Shown piece after piece: positions 8,474 to 17,962 of a DNA stretch of 64,000 nucleotides (its first letter is position 1; each line of letters opens with the position of its first letter). Position numbers and translations under genes: made by a program. Under the pieces are notes generated by a model. It did not search any database, was not told where the DNA came from, and was given only the letters and a program-made list of their open reading frames with translations. This stretch comes from Pirellulimonas nuda (GTDB lineage Bacteria; Planctomycetota; Planctomycetia; Pirellulales; Lacipirellulaceae), in contig NZ_CP036291.1 of assembly GCF_007750855.1 (NCBI RefSeq), forward strand, positions 1,054,001-1,118,000, read 5' to 3'.

Positions 8474-9265
8474 CTAGCCGGTCATCCCGCCGTCAATGGT
8501 GAGCACCTGGCCGGTGACGTACGCCGCCGAGTCGCTGGCCAGGAACAACACCCCGTCGGCCACTTCTTCGGCCTCGCCCAGCCGCTGCAGGGGGATCCGC
8601 TGCTTGATGGCGTCGTGGAACGCGTCGCCCCCGGCTTCGGCCAGCACGTCGGTCATGTCGGTGCGGATAAAGCCGGGGCAGACCGCGTTGACCGTGATCT
8701 GACGCCGCTTGCTGGCCAGCTCCTTGGCCACGGTCTGGGTGAAGCCGATCACCCCCGCCTTCGAGGCGGAGTAGTTGGCCTGGCCCGGGTTGCCCATCAG
8801 CCCCGAGACGCTGGAGATGTTGATGATTCGGCCCGTTTTCTGCCGGATCATGACCTGTGCGCCGGCACGGGTGAACAAGAACACCGACCTCAGGTTCGTG
8901 GCGATCACGGCGTCCCAGTCGGCGTCTTCCATCCGCGGCAGCAGGGTGTCTTTGGTGATGCCGGCGTTGTTGACCAGCACGTCGAGCCGGCCATGGGCGG
9001 CGACGACGTCGTCGACCGTTTTCTGGGCCGCGGCCGAGTCTGTCACGTCGCAGACGTGGATGCTGGCCTTGCCGCCGGCGGCCTCGATCTCGCCAGCCAC
9101 GGCTTCAAGCTTCTCCTGGCTCCGCGCCACAAGCGCGGTCGTGGCGCCAGACGCCGCGAGCCGCAACGCGATCGCCCGGCCGATGCCGCGCGAGGCGCCG
9201 GTCACCAGTGCTACACGCCCAGAAAGGTCTACCCGGATTTGCCCCGCCGCTGGTTCGCTCATCAC
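8474..9265 (-). CDS. fabG: 3-oxoacyl-ACP reductase
   Basis: A 263-residue short-chain dehydrogenase that reduces 3-oxoacyl-ACP with NADPH, the first reduction of fatty-acid elongation. The Rossmann motif TGASRGIG is at 22-29, NNAG at 99-102, catalytic S152 in INISSVSG, and Y165 and K169 in the YSASK motif. The C-terminal VTGQVLTIDGGM is typical of FabG. A second Met directly follows the first, so the start is uncertain by one residue. It shares orientation with acpP and fabF, and this context favours FabG over another SDR. Confidence 0.95.
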   Translation of the reverse strand: MMSEPAAGQIRVDLSGRVALVTGASRGIGRAIALRLAASGATTALVARSQEKLEAVAGEIEAAGGKASIHVCDVTDSAAAQKTVDDVVAAHGRLDVLVNNAGITKDTLLPRMEDADWDAVIATNLRSVFLFTRAGAQVMIRQKTGRIINISSVSGLMGNPGQANYSASKAGVIGFTQTVAKELASKRRQITVNAVCPGFIRTDMTDVLAEAGGDAFHDAIKQRIPLQRLGEAEEVADGVLFLASDSAAYVTGQVLTIDGGMTG

Positions 9266-9454
9266 TTTTTTCCCTGCACGCCGCTCGAGTTGTCGGCCAC
9301 GCCACCGTAGCGGGCCGCAGGCCGCAAGCTAACTCGCGGGCCGTGCCGCGGTAAGGGGGATCGCTCCGGATCACGCAGCAGCGAGCCGGGCCCGTGGGGC
9401 TGTAGGGTCGGCCATTGGTTCGGCCGGCGTTTTGCCGTTCTGCCCCTCTGGCCG

Positions 9455-10333
9455 CTAGCCGTCGAGCAGAAACTGGCCTCCGATGTCGTAAAACCGGGCG
9501 ATCGGCTGGCACCGGGTGACGCGGATGGCGACACACAGTGTGGTCGAGGCGATGCATTCCGCCGGCCAGGCGAGCGCCAGGTAACCCTCGGAGACCGCCC
9601 GGGTGTTGAGCAGGCGGATGCCGCTCTGAGACAGGTCTCGGATCGCGATCTTGAACGGATCGCCGGCCGGCTCCAACGCGCGGGTGATGGGGGCCGCGAC
9701 GGCGGTCGCTAGGCACGTGACCCGTTTGGCCGACCGCCGCACCTGCGTGGAGCCGTCGCGCTGGGCCTCGGCGTCGGCCGCAGCGTCCGCGGCGGCCGTG
9801 CGGCTCGCGAACTCAGAGATCGCCGGCGGTGGATCGGCTAGCGGCGCCGGGCTAGCGTCAAGGGCTTCTTTCAGAAGGGCTTCGGACGCCTTCGAGCGCT
9901 CGAGGATCGATTCCTCGATCCGCAGCAGGAGCTTCTGCGGCGCCGCGGGCCGGCCGTCGGCGCCCTCGCCGGCAAGCTGCTCGACGCGCTCGGCCAGAAA
10001 CCCGAAGTCAACGGGTTTCACGTAGGTGTCGTCGACGCCGCGGGCGCGCAGGTCCGCCAGCAGCCGCGGTTCGTCCAAGCCCGACAGCACCACGATCCTC
10101 GGCGGGTCGGGGCGGTCGAGCAGGTTGCACGCCAACGCATGGCCGTGGAACTCGGGCATCCAGAGCTCGGTCACCACCACGTCGTAGGAGTGGGCGTCGA
10201 ACATGGCGAGCGCCTCGGCGCCGTTGCTGGCCCGATCGCACTGCATATTCCGCCCGGTCATGGCGCGGTGCGCCACGTCACGAACCGTGGGTTCGCTGTC
10301 GACGATGAGCGTGCGGTAGCGCGTCTGCCCCAT
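9455..10333 (-). CDS. pseudo-receiver and PilZ domain protein
   Basis: A 292-residue cytoplasmic regulator. The N-terminal 120 residues have the CheY-like fold (TLIVDSEPTVRD, then VVVTELWMP, then VVLSG, then YVKP), but the phosphoacceptor Asp is Glu56 and the acidic pair is reduced to VDSEP. S84 and K106 are kept. By analogy with Asp-to-Glu changes, this may mimic the phosphorylated state. An Ala/Asp-rich linker (about 145-195) leads to a C-terminal PilZ-like domain with R200xxxR204 and DLSQSG (233-238), the usual c-di-GMP-binding signature. I chose MGQTRYRTLIVD as the start because longer in-frame sequence upstream is low-complexity and AT-rich non-coding DNA intervenes. It is divergent from a diguanylate cyclase, which suggests that the two form a c-di-GMP output and input pair. 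Confidence 0.8.
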   Translation of the reverse strand: MGQTRYRTLIVDSEPTVRDVAHRAMTGRNMQCDRASNGAEALAMFDAHSYDVVVTELWMPEFHGHALACNLLDRPDPPRIVVLSGLDEPRLLADLRARGVDDTYVKPVDFGFLAERVEQLAGEGADGRPAAPQKLLLRIEESILERSKASEALLKEALDASPAPLADPPPAISEFASRTAAADAAADAEAQRDGSTQVRRSAKRVTCLATAVAAPITRALEPAGDPFKIAIRDLSQSGIRLLNTRAVSEGYLALAWPAECIASTTLCVAIRVTRCQPIARFYDIGGQFLLDG

Positions 10334-10644
10334 GACCCGGGATCGAAAGAAAAGTGTAAAAATTGGACAAAAAAACTGAGGTGATCGCGGGCCCAGCGCA
10401 CGTGGCGCCTCGCGATTGCTCCCCTGAACTTTAGGTCGCGCGCCGGCTTCACTGTGGCCGTTCCCTCGGCTTTTCGGCATCCCGCGGCCGCGCTTGTGGC
10501 GCGGGGCGCGCTCTCGCAACCGTTACCTTCGACAAAACAGGAGTGCAATCTGCGGGCCAAGCAGCTTTGACAGCGTGCATTGCCGACCTAGGGTTCAGCA
10601 ATTCAACGTCCAAACGACCCCTGTCGAACCTCGGATTCCGACCG
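10334..10644. other. divergent intergenic region between PilZ and GGDEF genes
   Basis: 311 bp that should hold promoters for both divergent c-di-GMP genes. It contains a conspicuous A/T-rich block (10345-10380) just upstream of the PilZ gene. No clear -35/-10 pair could be assigned. Confidence 0.4.
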
Positions 10645-12102
10645 ATGCCCCCCGAAACCCCCGATATGCTGCCGCTGCTGGCCGTAAATCTAGCGTTTGC
10701 TGTCGTAGCGCTTGCGATTGGTTTCGTGGCCGGCGCCTGGTTTCTCGGCGGCCGCCGTGCTGTGGCCGCAAAGCCAGCCGGGCAGGAACCGACCGATACC
10801 CGGCTAGACAAGCAGGTAGCGATCGAACGCGCCATGATGGCCAGCGACCGCCTGCGCGACCTCGCCTCGGGCGTCGCCTCCAACGTCGGCGAGCACAGCT
10901 CAAGGATCGAGGCGATCAACCAGGGGCTCGTCGCCGCTCGCAACTCCGACGAGGCCACGCGCGGGGGCGTCATGGCCCAGGCGCTCAGCGATATTGTCTC
11001 CGCCAACGAGCAGCTTCAGCAGCAGCTCGCCAAGGCCGAGCGGCAGATCCAGTCGCAGGCCCAAGAGATCCGCACCTTCGAGTCCGAGGCCCGCACCGAC
11101 TCGCTGACTCAGCTCAACAACCGCCGCGCCTTCGACGACGAGCTGGCCCGCCGCTACGCCGAATGGACCCGCAAGCAGACCCCCGTGTCGCTGCTGCTGC
11201 TAGACGTAGACCACTTCAAGAAATTCAACGACACCCACGGGCATCAAGCAGGCGACGAAGTGCTGCGGTCCGTCGCCAAGACGCTGCGGGCGAGCACCCG
11301 CGAGATGGACCTCGCCTGCCGGTACGGCGGCGAAGAGTTTGCCGTGATCCTGCCGGCGACCCACGCCCGGGACCTGGCCGCGCTGGTCGATCGGATCCGC
11401 ACCTCGATTGCCGAGACCAAAGTGGTTTTTGAAGGCAAGAAGCTGAGCGTTACCGCCAGTTTCGGCCTGGCCGAGGTCGCCGCGGGAGACGAGGTGAACA
11501 CCCTGCTCAAGCGGGCGGACGAGGCCCTGTACGCCAGCAAGGACGCCGGCCGCAACTGCGCCCACCTGAACGAGCAGGGCGCCAACCTCCTCTTCACGCC
11601 GGGCGCCGCGATGGCGGCGCCCCCCGAGGTCGTCGACACCCCCAACCTCGACGCACTCCCCAACCGCACCAAGTTCGCGGAGGAACTGCGGCGGCGGATC
11701 GCCGAAGCCAAACGCACCGCGGCTGATATCGGCGTGATTGCGTTTGAGGTGCGTGACATCGAGCAGATGAAGCGGCAACTGGGCGAATCCGTGGCCGTGA
11801 CGGCCCTCGACGCCGTGGCGCAGTTCCTTGCCTCGACCATGCGAGAGATGGACCTGCTCGCCCGCCTCGAAGAAGCCCGTTTCGTGCTGATGCTTCCCGG
11901 TTCGGGCGCCGAAACAACCGACATGGTGGCAGAGCGCATGAGCGCCACCCTGGCCGGCTGCCGCTTCCCGGCGGGGGGCCGAGAAGTCTCAATGTCTGTC
12001 GCTACCGGCGCCGCCTCGATCCAGGGCGACGACACCGCGGCGAGCGTCATCCGTCGGGCCGAAGGGGCCTTGGCCAAAGACCTGCAACCGGCGCCCGTCT
12101 AG
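10645..12102 (+). CDS. membrane diguanylate cyclase with one active and one degenerate GGDEF domain
   Basis: A 485-residue protein. One transmembrane helix (about 8-33, LLAVNLAFAVVALAIGFVAG) precedes a coiled-coil signalling region to about 145. The first GGDEF domain has an intact active site GGEEF at 228-232 and the inhibitory RxxD site REMD at 219-222, spaced five residues before it. A second, diverged GGDEF domain reads LEEARF at 408-413 in place of the active site but keeps REMD at 400-403. Domain 1 should make c-di-GMP from two GTP; domain 2 cannot but may bind the product. I chose the ATG at 10645 just before the membrane helix; 10666 is an alternative. It is divergent from the PilZ protein. 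Confidence 0.88.
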   Translation: MPPETPDMLPLLAVNLAFAVVALAIGFVAGAWFLGGRRAVAAKPAGQEPTDTRLDKQVAIERAMMASDRLRDLASGVASNVGEHSSRIEAINQGLVAARNSDEATRGGVMAQALSDIVSANEQLQQQLAKAERQIQSQAQEIRTFESEARTDSLTQLNNRRAFDDELARRYAEWTRKQTPVSLLLLDVDHFKKFNDTHGHQAGDEVLRSVAKTLRASTREMDLACRYGGEEFAVILPATHARDLAALVDRIRTSIAETKVVFEGKKLSVTASFGLAEVAAGDEVNTLLKRADEALYASKDAGRNCAHLNEQGANLLFTPGAAMAAPPEVVDTPNLDALPNRTKFAEELRRRIAEAKRTAADIGVIAFEVRDIEQMKRQLGESVAVTALDAVAQFLASTMREMDLLARLEEARFVLMLPGSGAETTDMVAERMSATLAGCRFPAGGREVSMSVATGAASIQGDDTAASVIRRAEGALAKDLQPAPV

Positions 12103-12237
12103 TCGACGCCCGAGGTTTCTCCGAGAAAACGGCTGAATCGCGAGCCGAGGAAGGGGGATATGATCGCCCCGCACGCCGCCAGCGGCTAACCTGATCGGCG
12201 ATCAGGATAGCCAGATAACTCAGGCGGGACCCGTGCC

Positions 12238-12606
12238 GTGACAACCTCCCAAACGCCGCCACCGGGCCTGCGCTTCGGCATGCGTGGGCTGCTTGGCGCC
12301 ATGACCGCGGTCGCGGTGCTCGCGGCCATCGGCTCGATCCTGCCCGGCTCGGCCGCCTCGATGTTGGCGTCGACGCTGTTGATCGGGATGGGGCCCTCCG
12401 CCTCAATCGCCGCGGTCGTCTACGGGAGAGGCTGGAAGCAAGCGTTCGGGATCGGCGCCTCGGTCCCGTTCGCGATGTTCTTGCTCCAGGGGGGATGGCG
12501 TCCTTCATGCTCCGCCAGAACGACGGCATTTGGCTGGTGCTCATCTGGATCCTGGTGCTCGCGGGCCTCTGTGGCGCGGTCGCCGTTTGGGTACGCAGAG
12601 CGGTAA
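12238..12606 (+). CDS. small membrane protein, probably frameshifted
   Basis: GTG start. The first 85 residues form two or three hydrophobic segments (MRGLLGAMTAVAVLAAIGSI and others). After a run of six G at 12489-12494 the frame turns into a Ser/Arg-rich tail unlike a membrane protein and stops at 12606. In the -1 frame the hydrophobic pattern resumes (IWLVLIWILVLAGLCGAVAV) and ends at a TAA at 12624-12626, giving a product of about 129 residues. One extra G in the run, or -1 slippage, would join the two halves. Function unknown; similar short multi-helix proteins are common in planctomycetes. Confidence 0.55.
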   Translation: MTTSQTPPPGLRFGMRGLLGAMTAVAVLAAIGSILPGSAASMLASTLLIGMGPSASIAAVVYGRGWKQAFGIGASVPFAMFLLQGGWRPSCSARTTAFGWCSSGSWCSRASVARSPFGYAER

Positions 12607-12711
12607 TTGAAGCCCCTGGCGAGTAATGCCCCGGGCGCCCCTTGCTCTCCGGCCAGACGCCGATAGAATTCGGGACTTCGCCAAGTGACCCATGCGGTCG
12701 CCGCGGCCCCT

Positions 12712-12734
12712 GTCTCTCCGAAAGTCGGAGAGAC
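12712..12734. other. hairpin just upstream of the rRNA promoter
   Basis: A perfect 10-bp stem (GTCTCTCCGA / TCGGAGAGAC) with a 3-nt loop, 30 bp before the putative -35 box of the 23S unit. It has no U-tract. It could insulate the rRNA promoter from upstream transcription or be a protein site. Confidence 0.5.
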
Positions 12735-12764
12735 GCTTCCTCCCGAAAACGTTTCAGGGGGGAG

Positions 12765-12793
12765 TTGACGGGTCGAGGCCCCGCAGGTAATCT
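12765..12793 (+). promoter_or_regulatory. putative sigma70 promoter of the 23S-5S rRNA unit
   Basis: TTGACG (12765-12770), a 17-nt spacer and TAATCT (12788-12793). It lies about 455 bp upstream of mature 23S, after the last upstream coding region and before the boxA-like site, where an rRNA promoter is expected. Confidence 0.6.
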
Positions 12794-12930
12794 TTGCGAT
12801 TCTCCGCTCCGGGCAACCGGGGCTCATGTCAGCCGATCAGTCGGCCGACTTGAAAGCGGAGGCCGGCAGGATGTGGCCGGTGTTGCGGCGACCAAGAAGG
12901 GCTTCGGCCCGAGGCGGTTGTCGCGGCGAA

Positions 12931-12946
12931 TGCTGTTTGACAATTT
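12931..12946 (+). promoter_or_regulatory. boxA-like antitermination site in the 23S leader
   Basis: TGCTGTTTGACAATTT matches the E. coli rrn boxA sequence TGCTCTTTAACAATTT at 14 of 16 positions. It lies in the leader between the promoter and 23S. Its established role is to bind NusB-NusE so that polymerase resists premature termination on rRNA. Confidence 0.65.
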
Positions 12947-13230
12947 GGTGATGCAAGAGTGGCATCTTTAAGATTCGAAGGGTGCCCTTCGTTCCCAGGC
13001 CGGCGTCTGTGGCTTGGTCAAACGAAGGGTGTTCATTCGAACGAGCTCAATTAGTTCTTAGACAAGAAGTTTGGTTACTCATTTTCGTGGGTTCCGTTTT
13101 TGATTAGGCGGCCGCCTGTTTTTCAGGTGGAGCAGACCCACGAGACATGTTTGGTAGCAAGCTTCGGTCGAAAAGCTTGGGCTCCGATGCTTTGCGGGGT
13201 GCGAAAGCGTTCTGTGGGGCGGAGGAAAAC

Positions 13231-13248
13231 AAGAGCGTTCGATCGATG

Positions 13249-13257
<9 letters not shown>
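13231..13257 (+). other. 5' arm of the 23S processing stem
   Basis: This pairs along all 27 nt, with two G-U pairs, with 16060-16086. The stem brings the ends of pre-23S together, the usual substrate of RNase III. Confidence 0.8.
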
Positions 13258-16059
<2,802 letters not shown>

Positions 16060-16068
<9 letters not shown>

Positions 16069-16086
16069 CATTGATCAAACGCTCTT
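16060..16086 (+). other. 3' arm of the 23S processing stem
   Basis: The complement of 13231-13257; together they form the 27-bp stem that closes pre-23S. Confidence 0.8.
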
Positions 16087-16250
16087 GGTTTGATCCCATC
16101 CCCAACCCGTCTTCGCCCGAAGACGACGTTGCGGCTGAGATCGCTAAGAACTGATTGAGCAATCCACTCTTGCAACACCAGCCACTTTACAGTGGCGTCA
16201 AACATTCACATCCAGCCTGGGTCGCACCTGCGACTCGGCTCGCGATCAAG

Positions 16251-16282
16251 CCCGCCCGGGCCTACCGGCCCGGCGGGTTTCT
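16251..16282 (+). terminator. terminator-like hairpin between 23S and 5S
   Basis: The stem CCCGCCCGGGCC / GGCCCGGCGGG (one bulged C) with a TACC loop is followed by TTTCTT, directly abutting the 5S 5' end. It has the look of an intrinsic terminator but sits inside the rRNA unit, so it may instead be a processing or attenuation element overcome by boxA antitermination. Confidence 0.5.
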
Positions 16283-16390
16283 TCTGGCGACCATATCCGA
16301 AAGGAAACACCTGTCCCCATTCCGAACACAGTAGTTAAGCTTTCGGAGCCGATGATAGTGCCTACCAGTGCGAAAGTAGGTATCGCCAGA
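16283..16390 (+). rRNA. rrf: 5S ribosomal RNA
   Basis: 108 nt. The ends pair (TCTGGCGA with TCGCCAGA), and the conserved loop ATTCCGAACACAGTAGTTAAG is present. It follows 23S after about 214 bp and precedes a strong intrinsic terminator. Confidence 0.96.
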
Positions 16391-16398
16391 TTTTATGA

Positions 16399-16434
16399 CC
16401 CCGTCCGACCCTAAAGGTCGGACGGGGTTTTTTT
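16399..16434 (+). terminator. intrinsic terminator of the 23S-5S unit
   Basis: A perfect 12-bp stem (CCCCGTCCGACC / GGTCGGACGGGG) with a 5-nt loop and seven T directly after it. Confidence 0.95.
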
Positions 16435-16465
16435 GTGCTCGTACTACCCGGATCGGTTGATCACG

Positions 16466-16747
16466 ATGAATAGCGGCGACTCTTGGAAGAAGGTCTTCAC
16501 CGGCTGGCCTGCGGCCCTCCCGAAACGCGGCTACGCCGTGACCACGCTCAACGAGGCGATCCCGTTCAAGGGCTTTGTTGTCTCCGGTGAGATGGTCGCG
16601 TTTGACCGCACCAATCCGGACCCCGTTGGCTCTCGCGTGATCTTGGTGGAGTTCGCGTCGATCGCCCTGCTCCGGATCATCGATCCGATCGGCGCCGAAG
16701 CGCTCGCGCCCTTTGGGTTCAGCGGCGCGTTCTCGGCCAATTCGTAG
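16466..16747 (+). CDS. conserved hypothetical protein
   Basis: 93 residues, soluble, with no signal or membrane segment. It opens MNSGDSWKKVFTGWPAALPK and contains mixed beta-strand stretches (GYAVTTLNEAIPFKGFVVSG). The ATG at 16466 is chosen because the longer frame begins inside the T-tract of the rRNA terminator. It stops 3 bp before the convergent gene at 16751. I do not recognise a function; codon use is normal for the window, which supports a real gene. Confidence 0.65.
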   Translation: MNSGDSWKKVFTGWPAALPKRGYAVTTLNEAIPFKGFVVSGEMVAFDRTNPDPVGSRVILVEFASIALLRIIDPIGAEALAPFGFSGAFSANS

Positions 16748-16750
16748 CCG

Positions 16751-17695
16751 CTACAGGTCGTCGGTCCGTTTGGGCTGCCGCGACATCGCTTCCCGCAGCA
16801 GGTCGTCGGAGAAGAACCGCAGCCGGGCGGGCGACCGCGGGCGAATCTTCCCGTACGTTAGCTCGACGCAGGCCGCGAGCCGCGTCCAGGTGAGTCGCTG
16901 CGGATCGCCTCCGGAGCTCCCGGGTGGGCCGTACTTCTTGCGGAGCGACTCCGCCAAGTGGTGCACCGCGTCCGGCGGCAGGAACGCCGTGATCTGGAAC
17001 AGGCTGCCGTCGAGGAACTGGTAGAGCAGCAGCTCGGTCGGTTCTCCAGCGATCGTCGGCGGGTCGTTCTCTTGAGGGTACTCGATACGCGCGTGCACGA
17101 TCCCCGCCGCCGAGTGCCAACGCTCTGCCAATAATGCGTCGTCGCGCACGCCCGGCGCCGCGTCGGAGCAGTAGGGCGCCGGGTGGGGTGAGGTCGCCAC
17201 GTTGCGGCGGTACTTGGTCTTGAACTCGATCAGCGACATGCCGATCTTGTCCCCTTTCAGCTCGAAGGGGTCGTAGTAAGCGTCGCTCTCGGCCGCCGCG
17301 GCGGGGTCCGCCTTGCGGGCCAGGCCTTCGGCGAGCATCCCGTAGATCCCTTGCCGCTGAGTAGCAGAGAGCGGCTCGGTCATCCGGCACTCGATGCCGG
17401 AGGCCAGCTTCTGACCCGAAGAAACCAGGTCGGCCAGGCTGTCTACGCCGAATTCGTCGAGGTCGAGCAAGCAGAGGACGCCGGCGCACCCGCGGCGACC
17501 CAGCTCTTGCAGCATCTCATCGAGCGTGGCTTCGCCCAGCGGCCGCTGCCCGGGCTGGGTGATCTGCGACTCACCCCCCAACGAGGGGATCCGGAGACGG
17601 GCCCCGCACTTCATGCACTTGCCAGTCTTGCCGGCGAACTCGTCCTTGATCAGGAGGGTCGCGTGACAGCCGGCGCATTCGAGGGTGATGGCCAT
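16751..17695 (-). CDS. hypothetical protein with N-terminal zinc ribbon
   Basis: 314 residues. The first 40 form a four-Cys zinc ribbon (C7xxC10 and C27xxC30, in ECAGC and CMKCGARLRIP), a module often found at the start of planctomycete proteins. The rest is a soluble alpha/beta region without a motif I can name (DEFGVDSLADL, FELKGDKIGM, TELLLYQFLDGSLFQ). No signal peptide. It is probably monocistronic. Function unknown. Confidence 0.75.
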   Translation of the reverse strand: MAITLECAGCHATLLIKDEFAGKTGKCMKCGARLRIPSLGGESQITQPGQRPLGEATLDEMLQELGRRGCAGVLCLLDLDEFGVDSLADLVSSGQKLASGIECRMTEPLSATQRQGIYGMLAEGLARKADPAAAAESDAYYDPFELKGDKIGMSLIEFKTKYRRNVATSPHPAPYCSDAAPGVRDDALLAERWHSAAGIVHARIEYPQENDPPTIAGEPTELLLYQFLDGSLFQITAFLPPDAVHHLAESLRKKYGPPGSSGGDPQRLTWTRLAACVELTYGKIRPRSPARLRFFSDDLLREAMSRQPKRTDDL

Positions 17696-17962
17696 TCCCG
17701 TAGGTGGTTAGAGGGGGAAGACGGCCCGCCGAGTTTGCCCTGATCTATCTTAGCCTCCGCGTGTGAGGGAGTCATTATCTCTTTCCCGAAGTGAGCGGAA
17801 GCGGCGGTGTTGGCCGCCCGCGAGGAGGGGACACGCCGTCGTACTGCCGCCATTGGGCGGACAGAAATCTACCGGCGAGCCAGAAAATGCTTGAGTTCGG
17901 CAAGCCGCAATGTTAGTTTCTTGGCGCGTCCCTCCCCCCTTCTCAGCGGAGCGCTCGGCGCC

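Noticed and set aside
83-9265. A polyketide gene cluster made of two KS genes, ACP and KR
   Set aside because: FabF, ACP and FabG are the normal fatty-acid set; there is no acyltransferase, thioesterase or modular enzyme. The KS-like protein is reported separately.
12937-12965. TTGACA as a second 23S promoter
   Set aside because: No suitable -10 box at 16-18 nt; the sequence is better explained as part of boxA.
12642-12971. Open frame of 109 codons upstream of 23S
   Set aside because: It covers the rRNA promoter and boxA, has no Shine-Dalgarno and a composition unlike a protein gene.
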